A DNA stretch of 64,000 nt from Pseudomonadota bacterium (GCA_021782815.1 JAJXUO010000005.1:28453-92452), one strand, 5' to 3'. Positions 40,984 through 51,496 are shown, numbered from the stretch's first letter. Notes: generated by a model not told the origin, from the sequence alone. Translations and numbers: made by a program.

Positions 40984-41961
40984 GATCGCATTCATCGAGC
41001 AGCGCGACGGCGGCGGCTGATAGCCGGGGTTCAGGAAATCGTGTCCTTGCGGCTTGTGGCGCAAGGCCGCCAGAATCGCCTGCTGCACCGCCAGATCGCT
41101 TTTCGAGCCGCGCAGCGCCGCCCGCAGGTCCACCGCCCCTTCGCGCCCCAGGCAGGGATTGAGCGCTCCGGTGCAACTGACCCGCACCCGGTTGCAGCCA
41201 TCGCAGAAATTTCCGCTGAGCGGGGTGATGAAGCCCAGACGGCGGCCGGTTTCCGCCACCTCCACATAGCGGGCCGGGCCGCCGCTGACATAAGATGTGG
41301 GCCGCAGGGTCCAGCGGGTTTCCAAACGGCGGCGCAGCTCCGAGAGCGGCAGTTCGCACCCGCGCAGGGCGTTGGGAAAATCGCCCAGCGGCATGGCCTC
41401 GATCAGGGTCATGTCGCAGCCGGTTTCGCCGCACCAGGCGATCAGGCGGTCGATCCCATCCTCGTTGAGGCCGCGCAAGGCCACGGTATTGATCTTCACC
41501 GCCAGACCGGCGGCACGGGCGGCGCGGATGCCCTCCAGCACCGTCTCCACCCGGCCCAGCCGGGTGATGCGGTGGAAAAGATCGGGATCGAGGCTGTCGA
41601 GCGAAACATTGATCCGCCGCATCCCCGCCGCCGCCAGCGCCTCGGCGTGGCGGGCCAGCAGGGTGCCGTTGGTGGTCAGGGTCAGCTCGTCCAGCCGTCC
41701 GGCCGCCCGTTTCCGCCCCAGCCGTTCGATCAGCGTGGTGATGCCCCGCCGCACCAGCGGCTCGCCGCCGGTCAGACGGATTTTGCGCACCCCCAGGGTG
41801 ATGAAGGCCCCGGCCAGCCGGTCCATCTCCTCCAGGCTCAACACCTCGGCCTTGGGCAGGAAGGTGGTGTTCTCGGCCATGCAGTAAAGACAGCGCAGAT
41901 CGCAGCGGTCGAACACCGACAGCCGCAGATAGGTGATGGCCCGGCCATAAGGGTCGATCAT
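40975..41961 (-). CDS. moaA: MoaA, GTP 3',8-cyclase (radical SAM)
   Basis: This 328-residue protein has the radical SAM cluster CDLRCLYC near residue 20, IRLTGGEPLVRRG, and a second cluster in GNFCDGCNRVRVSCTGALNPC. The C-terminal Gly-Gly tail (MNAIGG) needed for activity is present although it is encoded by the third 28-bp repeat. It makes the first Mo-cofactor intermediate with MoaC. It follows narI by 25 bp, so it belongs to the nar operon. Confidence 0.95.
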   Translation of the reverse strand: MIDPYGRAITYLRLSVFDRCDLRCLYCMAENTTFLPKAEVLSLEEMDRLAGAFITLGVRKIRLTGGEPLVRRGITTLIERLGRKRAAGRLDELTLTTNGTLLARHAEALAAAGMRRINVSLDSLDPDLFHRITRLGRVETVLEGIRAARAAGLAVKINTVALRGLNEDGIDRLIAWCGETGCDMTLIEAMPLGDFPNALRGCELPLSELRRRLETRWTLRPTSYVSGGPARYVEVAETGRRLGFITPLSGNFCDGCNRVRVSCTGALNPCLGREGAVDLRAALRGSKSDLAVQQAILAALRHKPQGHDFLNPGYQPPPSRCSMNAIGG

Positions 41962-41986
41962 CGCCGTCCGCTCCCCGATCCGGTCC

Positions 41987-42682
41987 TCACCGCCGTTCCG
42001 GCAGCACCGTGCGGCGGGTGCGCACGATCTGGTAGCCCGGCCGCCACAGGTAGCGCAGCGGCGCCGACAAAAGGTGCACCAGCCGCGAGAACGGGAACAG
42101 CATGAACAGGGTCAGCCCCACCAGGATATGGATCTGGAACACCGGCGAGGCTCCGGCGGTATAGTCGGCGGCCTGGGGATCGAGGATGAAGATCCCCTGC
42201 GCCCAGCGCATGAACTTGACCATTTCCACCCCGTCGAGATGCTGCAGCGAAACCGGGATGGTGGACAGGCCCAGGCAGAGCTGCAGCACCAGAAGCGACA
42301 GGATGGCGATATCCATGCCGCTGCTGGTGGCGCGGATGCGCGGATCGGTCAGGCGGCGGGTCAGCAGGATCAGCCCGCCCAGAAGGGCCAGGGCCCCGGC
42401 CACGCCGCCCACGCTCATGGCCAGAACCTGCTTGGCCTCGTGGCTGATGCCCAACGCCTCGATCAGCCACAGGGGCGTCAGCAGGCCGAAGAAATGCCCG
42501 GCGAAGATGGTGAGAACGCCCACATGGAAGGGCACCGAGCCCCAGCGCAGCCAACGCCGGCGCAACAGCTGCGAGGACGCGCTTTTCCAGGTGAAGGGAT
42601 CGCGCTCGTAGCGCGCCACCGAACCGATCAGCAGCACCGCCAGGGCGATATAGGGATAGATACCGAAAATGAAGTGGTGCAT
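41987..42682 (-). CDS. narI: NarI, respiratory nitrate reductase gamma subunit
   Basis: This 231-residue integral membrane protein has five helices and His residues for two b hemes (FHVGVLTIFAGHFFG and FQIHILVGLTLFMLFPFSRL). It oxidises quinol and passes electrons to NarH. The ATG is 12 bp after the narJ stop. Confidence 0.95.
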   Translation of the reverse strand: MHHFIFGIYPYIALAVLLIGSVARYERDPFTWKSASSQLLRRRWLRWGSVPFHVGVLTIFAGHFFGLLTPLWLIEALGISHEAKQVLAMSVGGVAGALALLGGLILLTRRLTDPRIRATSSGMDIAILSLLVLQLCLGLSTIPVSLQHLDGVEMVKFMRWAQGIFILDPQAADYTAGASPVFQIHILVGLTLFMLFPFSRLVHLLSAPLRYLWRPGYQIVRTRRTVLPERR

Positions 42683-42694
42683 CGCGTCTCTCCG

Positions 42695-43414
42695 TCAGGA
42701 CGCCGCCCGCGCGGACGCGGCGTGTTGGGGCTGATCCATACGGGCCAGAAGGTCGCGTCCACTCGGGCAGCCGGCGCCGGGATCGGGACCGAACAGCACC
42801 TCGCTTTCCTCCCAGACGGCATCGAGGGCGGCCAGATCGGCGGGATCGCTGTCGGGCTGATCCAAAAGCCCGCTCACCGCCGCGTGGTCCGAAACGCCGC
42901 CCGCCAGCTCCACCAGCGCCGACGGCACCGCGGCATAGGCGCTGCCCCGGCGGCCCAGGCGCACGGCCAGGGCCTGGAGGATATGGCCGGCCGAGGTCAG
43001 GATATCGGCGGCGGTTTCGCCGGGTTGGGTGGACAGGAATTCCAGCAACAGCGGCAGATGATCGGGCAAGTCCCAGCCCGTGGGCTCGAAACCGGCCTCG
43101 CGGTAGGTTTCCAGCAGCGACAGCATGGCGCCGCCGCGATCGCGGCCCTCGCCATGCACATGCTCGAAGAGGTTGAGCGACAGGCTGCGCGAGCGGTCGA
43201 ACAGATCCACATAGCGTTCCTGCAACGCGTAAAGATCGCCGCTCCGCATCTCGTCGACCAGCCGGGCCAGATCGCCGCGCAACAGCGCGGTCAGACGGGT
43301 CTCGGCCCCCAGCACGCCGCCGATCTCCGGCAGGGCGGCCACAAGCTCGGCCGAGGGATAACAGAGCAGCAGCGACAGCGCCTTCAAGGTTCGGTCTTGC
43401 GGGTTCACGGTCAT
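42695..43414 (-). CDS. narJ: NarJ, nitrate reductase assembly chaperone
   Basis: This 239-residue soluble all-alpha protein of the TorD/NarJ type has LSLLLCYPSAELVAALPEI at the N-terminus, YVDLFDRSRSLSLNLFEHVH and WDLPDHLPLLLEFLS. It keeps NarG ready for cofactor insertion and blocks premature export. Overlaps the narH stop by 4 bp. Confidence 0.94.
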   Translation of the reverse strand: MTVNPQDRTLKALSLLLCYPSAELVAALPEIGGVLGAETRLTALLRGDLARLVDEMRSGDLYALQERYVDLFDRSRSLSLNLFEHVHGEGRDRGGAMLSLLETYREAGFEPTGWDLPDHLPLLLEFLSTQPGETAADILTSAGHILQALAVRLGRRGSAYAAVPSALVELAGGVSDHAAVSGLLDQPDSDPADLAALDAVWEESEVLFGPDPGAGCPSGRDLLARMDQPQHAASARAAS

Positions 43415-44931
43415 TTCAGGGCCTCGCGCATGTTCAGGGGACGCTGGGGCTTGCCGAACAGCGAGCCCGACGAGATGCCGGTGGAACAGCCGTTGCAGTC
43501 GGTGAAGCCGACCCCGCCGCGGAGATCATAGGCATCCTCCACCTGTTCGCGGTGCGTGGTGGGGATGACGAAGCGGTCCTCGTAATCGGCCAGGGCCATG
43601 ACCTTGTACATTTCCTCGATCATCGCCCCGCTCAGGCCGACGCGGGCGGCGATGGCCTCGTCGGCGGCGTTGTCCATGGTCTTGCCGCGCATATAGGCCC
43701 GCATGGCCATCATCCGTTCCAGGGCGGCGACGACGGGAGCCTCGTCGCCCGCCGTCAGCAGGTTGGCCAGATAGCGCACCGGGATGCGCAAGGATTTCAC
43801 CTCGGGCATGCCGCCGGCCCCCAGCCGTCCGGCCTCGGCGGCGCTTTGGATGGGCGAAAGCGGCGGGATGTACCACACCATGGGCAGGGTGCGGTATTCG
43901 GGATGCAGCGGAAAGGCCACCTTCCACTCCATGGCCATCTTCCACACCGGGCTGTTGCGGGCGGCGCGCAGCCAATCCTCGGGGATGCCCTCGGCACGGG
44001 CGGCGGCGATCACCTCGGGATCGTTGGGATCGAGGAACAGCCCCAGCTGGGCCTGATAGAGCTGCTTCTCATCGGCGGCGGCGGCGGCGCTTTCGATGCG
44101 GTCGGCATCATAGAGCATCACCCCCAGATAGCGGATGCGGCCGACGCAGGTTTCCGAGCAGACCGTGGGATTGCCGCTTTCCAGGCGCGGATAACAGAGC
44201 GTGCATTTCTCCGATTTGCCGGTGGACCAGTTGTAATAGACCTTCTTGTAGGGACAGCCGGACACGCACATGCGCCAGCCCCGGCATTTTTCCTGATCGA
44301 TGAGGACGATGCCGTCCTCCTCGCGCTTGTAGATGGCGCCCGAGGGACAGGAGGCGACACAGGCCGGGTTGAGGCAATGCTCGCAAAGGCGCGGCAGATA
44401 CATCAGGAAGGTGTTCTCGTAGGCGCCGTAGATGTCCTTCTGCACCCCGGAGAAATTGTAATCCTTCGAGCGCTTGGCGAACTCGCCGCCCAGGATTTCC
44501 TCCCAGTTCGGGCCCTTTTCGATCTTTTCCATGCGCTCGCCGGTCAGGCGCGAACGCGGCCGGGCGGTGGGAAAGGCCTCCATCTCGGGGGCGGATTTCA
44601 GATGGTCGTAATCGAAATCGAAGGGTTCGTAGTAATCGTCGATCTCCGGCAGATCGGGATTGGCGAACACATTGGCCAGGATGCGCCACTTCGCCCCCTG
44701 GCGCGGCCGCAGCCGCCCCGAGGGCGAGCGCACCCAGCCGCCGTTCCAGCGCTCCTGGTTTTCCCAGTCGCTGGGATAGCCGGTGCCGGGCTTGCTTTCC
44801 ACATTGTTGAACCAGGCGTATTCCACGCCGTCGCGGTTGGTCCAGACGTTCTTGCAGGTGACCGAGCAGGTATGGCAGCCGATGCATTTATCGAGATTGA
44901 GCACCATGCCGATCTGAGCGCGAATTCTCAT
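43411..44931 (-). CDS. narH: NarH, nitrate reductase iron-sulfur beta subunit
   Basis: This 506-residue protein has four Cys clusters: CIGCHTCSVTCKNVW, CEHCLNPACVASCPSGA, CRGWRMCVSGC (the Trp in the third group marks the [3Fe-4S] site) and the group from CTLCYPR to CSETCVGR. It carries electrons from NarI to NarG. Start overlaps the narG stop by 4 bp. Confidence 0.97.
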   Translation of the reverse strand: MRIRAQIGMVLNLDKCIGCHTCSVTCKNVWTNRDGVEYAWFNNVESKPGTGYPSDWENQERWNGGWVRSPSGRLRPRQGAKWRILANVFANPDLPEIDDYYEPFDFDYDHLKSAPEMEAFPTARPRSRLTGERMEKIEKGPNWEEILGGEFAKRSKDYNFSGVQKDIYGAYENTFLMYLPRLCEHCLNPACVASCPSGAIYKREEDGIVLIDQEKCRGWRMCVSGCPYKKVYYNWSTGKSEKCTLCYPRLESGNPTVCSETCVGRIRYLGVMLYDADRIESAAAAADEKQLYQAQLGLFLDPNDPEVIAAARAEGIPEDWLRAARNSPVWKMAMEWKVAFPLHPEYRTLPMVWYIPPLSPIQSAAEAGRLGAGGMPEVKSLRIPVRYLANLLTAGDEAPVVAALERMMAMRAYMRGKTMDNAADEAIAARVGLSGAMIEEMYKVMALADYEDRFVIPTTHREQVEDAYDLRGGVGFTDCNGCSTGISSGSLFGKPQRPLNMREALK

Positions 44932-47900
44932 TCCCCAGCCTCCTTGCCCCGGGCCGGACGGTCCAGCCAGTCGACATTTTGCATCTTGCGCACGATGACG
45001 AATTCGTCGCGGTTCGAGCCCACCGTGCCGTAATAGTTGAAACCGTAGCTCTGCTGGGCGTAGCCGCCGATCATATGGGTGGGTTTCAGCACGGCGCGGG
45101 TCACGGAATTGTGAATGCCGCCGCGCCGCCCGGTCATTTCCGAGCCCGGCGTGTTCACGATTTTCTCCTGGGCGTGATACATGAAGGTGGTGCCGTCCTT
45201 GATGCGCTGGCTGACCACCGCCCGGGCGGTCAGCGCCCCGTTGGCGTTGTAAAGCTCGACCCAGTCGTTATCGACGATGCCGGCGCGGCCGGCGTCGGTT
45301 TCCGAGATCCAGATCACCGGACCGCCGCGATTGAGGGTCAGCATCAGCAGGTTGTCGGTATAGGTGGAATGGATGCCCCATTTCTGGTGCGGGGTGATGA
45401 AGTTCAGCACCACATGGGGCCGACCGGCCCCGGCATCGCGGTTGACGGCGGCCGTCACCGTTTTCAGATCCACCGGCGGACGCCAGGCCACGAAGCCCTC
45501 GCCGAAGGCCCGCATCCACAGATGATCCTGATAGAGCTGCTGGCGTCCGGTCAGGGTGCGCCAGGGGATCAGCTCATGGACGTTGGTATAGCCGGCATTG
45601 TAGCAGACATGCTCGCTTTCCAGCCCCGACCAGGTGGGCGAGGAGATGATCTTGCGCGGCTGGGCGGCGATATCGCGGAAGCGGATCTTCTCCTCCTCCT
45701 TGGGCCGGGCCAGATGGGTGTGTTCCCGCCCGGTGATGCGGCCCAGGGCCTCCCAGGCCTTCACCGCCACCTCGCCGTTGGTTTCCGGCGCCAGCATGAG
45801 GATCACCTCGGCGGCGTCGATATCGGTATCGATTTTGGGCCGCCCCTGGGCGGCGCCCTCGCGCCACACCCCGTTCAGGCGGGCCAGGGCCTCCACCTCG
45901 TGGCCGGTGTCCCAGCCGATGCCCTTGCCGCCGTTGCCCAGCCGGTCCAGCAGCGGCCCCAGGGCCACGAAGCGGTCGTAGATGGCGGTATAGTCGCGCT
46001 CCACCGTCACGAAGGCCGGGGCGGTCTTGCCGGGAACGAGGTCGCACTCGCCCTTCTTCCAGTCCCGCACCTGATCCTGGGCGATCTCGGCCGGGGTATC
46101 GTGCAGGATGGGTTGCAGCACGATATCGGTTTCCACCCCCAGCACCTCGGGGGCGATCTCCTGGAACTTGGCGGCCAGGGCCTTGAAGATTTCCCAGTCC
46201 GACTTCGAGTCGTAGGCCGGATCCACCGCCGCCTGCAGCGGATGGATGAAGGGATGCATGTCCGAGGTGTTGAGATCGTTCTTCTCGTACCAGGTGGCCG
46301 TGGGCAGCACGATATCGGAATAGACCGCCGTGGTGCTCATGCGGAAATCCAGGGTGACCAGCAGATCCAGCTTGCCCCGGGGCCCGTCGTCGCGCCACAC
46401 CGCCTCCACCGGTTTCGGCCGCCCCTCCTCGCCCAGATCGCCGCCCAGCACGCCGTGATCGGCGCCCAGCAGGTGCTTCAGGAAATATTCATGGCCCTTG
46501 CCCGACGAGCCCAGCAGATTGGAGCGCCAGACGAACAGGTTGCGCGGCCAGTTGACCGGATTATCCGGATCCTCGCAGGCCAGGCCGATCTCGCCCGATT
46601 TCAGCTTTTCCGCCAGGTAGGCGGGGGCGTCGCGCCCGGCGGCGCGGGCGGCGCGGGCCACCTCCAGCGGATTGGCCGCCAGCTGCGGCGCCGAGGGCAG
46701 CCAGCCCATGCGCTCGGCGCGGATGTTGTAATCGATGAGCGAAATGGCCCAATCGCCCTTCGGCGCGGTGGGCGACAGGATTTCCGCCGCCGATAGGGTT
46801 TCGTAACGCCACTGGTCGGCATGGGCGTAGAAGGCCGAGGTGCCGTTCATGTGCCGGGGCGGACGGCTCCAGTCCAGGGCGAAGGCCAGCGGCTGCCAGC
46901 CGGTTTGCGGCCGCAGCTTCTCCTGCCCCACATAATGGCTCCAGCCGCCGCCCGACTGGCCGATGCAGCCGCACATCACCAGCATGTTGATGACGGCGCG
47001 GTAGTTCATGTCCATGTGGTACCAGTGGTTCATACCGGCACCGATGATGACCATGGACTTGCCGTGACTGCGCTCGGCATTGTCGGCGAACTCGCGCGCC
47101 ACCTGGATGATGTTGGCGGCGGGCACGCCGGTGATGATCTCGGCCCATTTCGGCGTGCCCGGCATGTCGGCCAGATAATCGTCGGTCACCCAGTCGCCGC
47201 CGAAGCCGCGGTCGAGGCCGTAGGCGGCGCAGAACAGATCGAACACCGTGGCCACCAGCGCCGGCCCCTCAACCGTTTCGACGCGGCGCACCGGCAGGGT
47301 GCGGGTCAGCACCTCGGGGCGGTTGTCGCCGGTGGTGAAGGCGGCCGAGGCCTTGCCGCCGAAATAGGGGAAATCGACGCCGCGAAGCCCGTCATGCGCT
47401 TCGGCCAGCGACAGGCGCAGCCGGGTTTCGCCGCCGGCGGCGCGGGGTTCCAGATTCCATTTGCCGCTTTCGCCCCAGCGGAAGCCCACCGCGCCGTTGG
47501 GGACCACCAGGCCGCCGTCCGCCTCGTCGAAGGCCACGGTTTTCCACTGCGGATTGTTGTCCTCGCCCAGGGCGCCGTCGAGATCGGCGGCGCGCAGGAA
47601 GCGGCCCGGCACCAGGCGTCCGTCGCTCTCGTCCAGACGCACCAGCATGGGCATGTCGGTATAACGGCGGCAATAATCGGTGAAATAGTCGGCCTGACGC
47701 TCGAGATGGAACTCGCGCAGGATGACGTGGCCGAAGGCGATGCCCAAGGCGGCGTCGGTGCCGGCCTTGGGGTTGAGCCAGAGATCGCCGAACTTGGCGG
47801 CCTCGGAGTAATCGGGGCTGATCACCGCCGACTTGGTGCCGCGATAGCGGGCCTCGGTATAGAAATGGGCGTCGGGCGTGCGGGTTTGCGGCACGTTCGA

Positions 47901-48662
47901 GCCCCACAGGATCAGGTAATTGGCGTTGTACCAGTCGGCGCTTTCCGGCACGTCGGTCTGTTCGCCCCAGGTCTGCGGGCTCGCGGGCGGCAGATCGCAA
48001 TACCAGTCGTAGAAGGACAGGCACACCCCGCCCAGCAGGCTGAGATAGCGGGCCCCGGCGGCGTAGGACACCATGGACATGGCCGGGATCGGCGAAAACC
48101 CGAAAACGCGGTCGGGGCCATGCGCCTTGATGGTATGGGCGTTGGCGGCGGCCACCATTTCCAGCGCCTCGTCCCAGCTCGCCCGCACGAAACCGCCCTT
48201 GCCGCGAATGGCCACATACTCGGCCCGCAAGCCCGGATCGGACTGCAGCGCCGCCCAGGCCGCCACCGGCGTGCGGGTGCGGCGCAGCTCCCGCCACAGC
48301 TTCAGAAGGCGCCCCCGGATCAGGGGCGTCTTCACGCGGTTGGCGGAGTAGAGATACCAGCTGTAGCTGGCGCCGCGGGCGCAGCCGCGCGGCTCGTGGT
48401 TGGGCAGGCCGGGCCGGGTGCGGGGATAATCGGTCTGCTGGGTTTCCCAGGTGACGATGCCCGACTTGACGTAGATCTTCCACGAACAGGAGCCCGTGCA
48501 GTTCACCCCGTGGGTGGAGCGCACGATCTTGTCGTGCCGCCAGCGACCGCGATAGGTGTCTTCCCAGGTCCGGCTTTCGCGGGTGACCTGGCCATGACCG
48601 TCGGCGAAGGTCTCCAGGTGTTTCGGCTGCAGAAAATTCAGCCGGTCGAGCAAATGGCTCAT
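44928..48662 (-). CDS. narG: NarG, membrane-bound nitrate reductase catalytic subunit
   Basis: This 1244-residue Mo-bis-MGD enzyme has the FS0 ligand region HGVNCTGSCSWKIYVKSG (His as one ligand) near residue 50, PNHEPRGCARGASYSW, and NYLILWGSNVPQTRTPDAH, which includes the Asp Mo ligand region. It reduces nitrate to nitrite in the cytoplasm and is held by NarI. Full length for the family. Starts 14 bp after the narK stop. Confidence 0.98.
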   Translation of the reverse strand: MSHLLDRLNFLQPKHLETFADGHGQVTRESRTWEDTYRGRWRHDKIVRSTHGVNCTGSCSWKIYVKSGIVTWETQQTDYPRTRPGLPNHEPRGCARGASYSWYLYSANRVKTPLIRGRLLKLWRELRRTRTPVAAWAALQSDPGLRAEYVAIRGKGGFVRASWDEALEMVAAANAHTIKAHGPDRVFGFSPIPAMSMVSYAAGARYLSLLGGVCLSFYDWYCDLPPASPQTWGEQTDVPESADWYNANYLILWGSNVPQTRTPDAHFYTEARYRGTKSAVISPDYSEAAKFGDLWLNPKAGTDAALGIAFGHVILREFHLERQADYFTDYCRRYTDMPMLVRLDESDGRLVPGRFLRAADLDGALGEDNNPQWKTVAFDEADGGLVVPNGAVGFRWGESGKWNLEPRAAGGETRLRLSLAEAHDGLRGVDFPYFGGKASAAFTTGDNRPEVLTRTLPVRRVETVEGPALVATVFDLFCAAYGLDRGFGGDWVTDDYLADMPGTPKWAEIITGVPAANIIQVAREFADNAERSHGKSMVIIGAGMNHWYHMDMNYRAVINMLVMCGCIGQSGGGWSHYVGQEKLRPQTGWQPLAFALDWSRPPRHMNGTSAFYAHADQWRYETLSAAEILSPTAPKGDWAISLIDYNIRAERMGWLPSAPQLAANPLEVARAARAAGRDAPAYLAEKLKSGEIGLACEDPDNPVNWPRNLFVWRSNLLGSSGKGHEYFLKHLLGADHGVLGGDLGEEGRPKPVEAVWRDDGPRGKLDLLVTLDFRMSTTAVYSDIVLPTATWYEKNDLNTSDMHPFIHPLQAAVDPAYDSKSDWEIFKALAAKFQEIAPEVLGVETDIVLQPILHDTPAEIAQDQVRDWKKGECDLVPGKTAPAFVTVERDYTAIYDRFVALGPLLDRLGNGGKGIGWDTGHEVEALARLNGVWREGAAQGRPKIDTDIDAAEVILMLAPETNGEVAVKAWEALGRITGREHTHLARPKEEEKIRFRDIAAQPRKIISSPTWSGLESEHVCYNAGYTNVHELIPWRTLTGRQQLYQDHLWMRAFGEGFVAWRPPVDLKTVTAAVNRDAGAGRPHVVLNFITPHQKWGIHSTYTDNLLMLTLNRGGPVIWISETDAGRAGIVDNDWVELYNANGALTARAVVSQRIKDGTTFMYHAQEKIVNTPGSEMTGRRGGIHNSVTRAVLKPTHMIGGYAQQSYGFNYYGTVGSNRDEFVIVRKMQNVDWLDRPARGKEAGE

Positions 48663-48675
48663 GACGGTGTCCTTG

Positions 48676-51411
48676 TTATTCTGCGGCGCGGGCGGCCAGG
48701 GCCCGGGCCCGTTCCAGATCGTGCAGCAGGCCGTTGCGGCGGGTGTAGAAAAGCCAGGTCAGCACCAGGCACACGGCGTAAAAGCCGAGGAACGACCACA
48801 GCGCCGCCACCGGTCCGCCGGTCATGGCGATGGAGGTGCCGTAGGCCTTGGGGATGAAGAAGGCGCCATAGGCGGCGATGGCGCTGGTGAAGGCGATAAT
48901 GGCGGCGCTTTCCCGTTCCACCTGGCGCTGGCGCGCCACGCCGTCCAGGTGCGGCATCAGGCGGGGAATTTCACGCCCCATGATGGCCGGGATCATCTGG
49001 AAGGTGGAGGCGTTGCCCACACCGGTCAGCAGGAACAGGGCCATGAACGAGGAGAAGAAGCCCCAGAAGGCGTCCGGCTGCTCACGGATCCCCAGGAAGA
49101 AGATCACGCCGAAGGTGGCGACGATCATCGCCGCGAAGGTCCAGAAAGTGACGCGGCCGCCGCCGAAGCGATCGGAAATCCAACCGGTTCCGGCCCGCGA
49201 CAGGGCCCCCACCAACGGCCCCAGAAAGACGAACTGCAAGGCGTTGATATGGGGGAACATCAGCTTGGTCAGCAGCGGAAAGCCCGCGGAATAGCCGATG
49301 AAGCTGCCGAAGGTGCCGGTATAGAGGATACACATGATCCAGTTGTCGCGGCGGCTGAAGATGGTGGCCTGCTCGGCGAAGCTGGCCTTGGCGTCGGCGA
49401 TGTCGTCCATGCCGAACCAGGCGGCGAAGGTGGAGACCAGAATGAACGGCACCCAGATGAAGCCGGCGTTCTGGATCCACAGCTGGCCGCCCGCCGACAA
49501 GGGCTGCGGCGCCCCGCCCAGGGCGCCGAACACGCCCGAGGTGATGACCAGCGGCACCAGGAACTGCATGACCGAAACGCCGAGATTGCCCAGACCGGCA
49601 TTGAGCGCCAGAGCGTTGCCCTTTTCCGCCTTGGGGAAGAAAAAGGCGATATTGGCCATGGACGAGGCGAAATTGCCGCCGCCGAAGCCGCACAGCAGCG
49701 CCAGCACCAGGAAAATGAAATAAGGCGTGGCGGGATCCTGCACGGCATAGCCGATGCCGATGGCCGGCAGCAGCAGCGAGACGGTGGACAGCGTGGTCCA
49801 CAGGCGTCCGCCGAAGATGGGCACCATGAAACTGTAGAAAATGCGCAAGGTGGCGCCCGACAGCCCCGGCAGCGCCGCCAGCCAGAACAGCTGGCCGGGG
49901 TCGAACTTGAAGCCGATGGCCGGCAGCTTGGCCACCACCACCGACCACACCATCCACACCGAGAAGGCCAGCAGCAGCGCCGGGATCGATATCCACAGAT
50001 TGCGCCGGGCCACGGCGCGGCCCTTGTCGGCCCAGAAATGCGGATCTTCCGGTGCCCAGTGGCTCAAGGCCCGCTTCGCCGCGTTCTGGCGGGCGATGGC
50101 CGGGGTATGCAGCGCCTGCATCTCGGGCAGGGCCGGCAGATTGTCCAGGGCCTCGCCCCGCGCCGTGCGCTCCATCACCCGGATGGACAGATGCATCCAG
50201 GCCAGCGACACCACCACCACCAGGAACATGATGGCGAAACACGAGGTGTAAACGCCCGACAGATCCAGGGCCACGCCGAAGACGATGGGCAGCACGAAAC
50301 CGCCCAGGCCGCCGATCATGCCCACCAGACCGCCCACGGCGCCCACATGGTCGGGATAGTAGACGGGGATATGCTTATAAACCGCCGCCTTGCCCAGGCT
50401 CATGAAGAAGCCCAGCACGAACAGCACCAGAATGAACGGCACGAAGGCCATGCGGGTGGAAAAGGTGATCAGTCCGGCCCGGCCGTGAATAACGTAATCG
50501 GTGGCCGGATAGGACAGCATGAACAGCAGCAGCGCCCCGAAGCCCAGGCTCCAGTACATCACCTTGCGGGCGCCGAAACGGTCGCTCAAATGGCCGCCAT
50601 AGGCGCGAAACAGCGAGGCCGACAGGCCGAAGGCCGCCGCCGCCGTGCCGGCGGTGCGGATATCGATGCCGTAAACCTCCACCAGATAATGGGGCGTCCA
50701 CAGCGCCAGGGCGACGAAACCGCCGAACACGAAGAAATAGTAAAGCGAGAAGCGCCAGACCTGCAGAGCCTTCAGCGGCGCGAACTGCTCGGCCAGGGTG
50801 GGCCCCCGCGCGCCCGAGGCGCGATGCGCCTCAAGCACCGGATCCTCCTTGGAAAACAGCAGGAAGATCACCGCCATCATCGCCAGGCCCGCCGCCCAGA
50901 TATGGGCCACCCCGTGCCAGCCGAAGGCCACCATGACGAAGGGCGCCACGAAGGTGGTGAGGGCCGCCCCCACATTGCCGGCGCCGAAGATGCCGAGGGC
51001 GGTTCCCTGACGCCCGGCCTCGTACCAGCGCGACACATAGGCCACGCCGATGATGAACGAGCCGCCGGCCAGGCCGATGCCCAGGGCGGCCACCAGATAC
51101 ATGGGATAGCTGGAGGCCCAGGTGAGCATCCAGGTGGCGGTGGCGGTCAGCAGCATCTGCAGCGTGAACACCAGACGTCCGCCGAACCGTTCGGTCAAAA
51201 CCCCCAGGACCAAACGGGTCAGCGAGCCGGTGAGCACCGGCGTGGCCACCAAAAGGCCGAAGGCGGCCTCGCTCAAGCCCAGCTCCTTCTTGATGGCGAT
51301 ACCGATGATGGAAAAAATGGTCCACACCGCGAAACAGCAGGTGAAGGCGATGGTACTTAACCCCAGGGCGCGCCGCTGGTCGGCGCGCGCAACAGTCTCT
51401 TTGACTTGCAT
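48676..51411 (-). CDS. narK: NarK1-NarK2 fused nitrate/nitrite transporter
   Basis: This 911-residue protein consists of two complete MFS nitrate/nitrite porter domains joined by a hydrophilic linker (residues about 420-460). The first half has TRLVLGVLTERFGGRLVF and GIGLAGGSFIIGVAYVSRWY. The second has GFGGGNFASSMANIAFFFP and GWISDRFGGGRVTF. Known NarK fusions combine a nitrate/proton symporter with a nitrate/nitrite antiporter, so both import and exchange are likely. Start MQVKETVARAD; a 28-residue upstream extension lacks hydrophobicity. First gene of narKGHJI-moaA. Confidence 0.92.
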   Translation of the reverse strand: MQVKETVARADQRRALGLSTIAFTCCFAVWTIFSIIGIAIKKELGLSEAAFGLLVATPVLTGSLTRLVLGVLTERFGGRLVFTLQMLLTATATWMLTWASSYPMYLVAALGIGLAGGSFIIGVAYVSRWYEAGRQGTALGIFGAGNVGAALTTFVAPFVMVAFGWHGVAHIWAAGLAMMAVIFLLFSKEDPVLEAHRASGARGPTLAEQFAPLKALQVWRFSLYYFFVFGGFVALALWTPHYLVEVYGIDIRTAGTAAAAFGLSASLFRAYGGHLSDRFGARKVMYWSLGFGALLLFMLSYPATDYVIHGRAGLITFSTRMAFVPFILVLFVLGFFMSLGKAAVYKHIPVYYPDHVGAVGGLVGMIGGLGGFVLPIVFGVALDLSGVYTSCFAIMFLVVVVSLAWMHLSIRVMERTARGEALDNLPALPEMQALHTPAIARQNAAKRALSHWAPEDPHFWADKGRAVARRNLWISIPALLLAFSVWMVWSVVVAKLPAIGFKFDPGQLFWLAALPGLSGATLRIFYSFMVPIFGGRLWTTLSTVSLLLPAIGIGYAVQDPATPYFIFLVLALLCGFGGGNFASSMANIAFFFPKAEKGNALALNAGLGNLGVSVMQFLVPLVITSGVFGALGGAPQPLSAGGQLWIQNAGFIWVPFILVSTFAAWFGMDDIADAKASFAEQATIFSRRDNWIMCILYTGTFGSFIGYSAGFPLLTKLMFPHINALQFVFLGPLVGALSRAGTGWISDRFGGGRVTFWTFAAMIVATFGVIFFLGIREQPDAFWGFFSSFMALFLLTGVGNASTFQMIPAIMGREIPRLMPHLDGVARQRQVERESAAIIAFTSAIAAYGAFFIPKAYGTSIAMTGGPVAALWSFLGFYAVCLVLTWLFYTRRNGLLHDLERARALAARAAE

Positions 51412-51496
51412 GTCGGATGCCCCCTTCAAAGACCGCCACCCGCCGGGTGCCACGGGCAGCCATGCAGGAGAGTAGGCACCCTCACCGTCCGGCAAC

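Noticed and set aside
48661..51360. 899-codon + strand open frame opposite narK
   Set aside because: Biased Gly/Gln/His/Arg content with no domain; entirely antisense to a clear MFS transporter.
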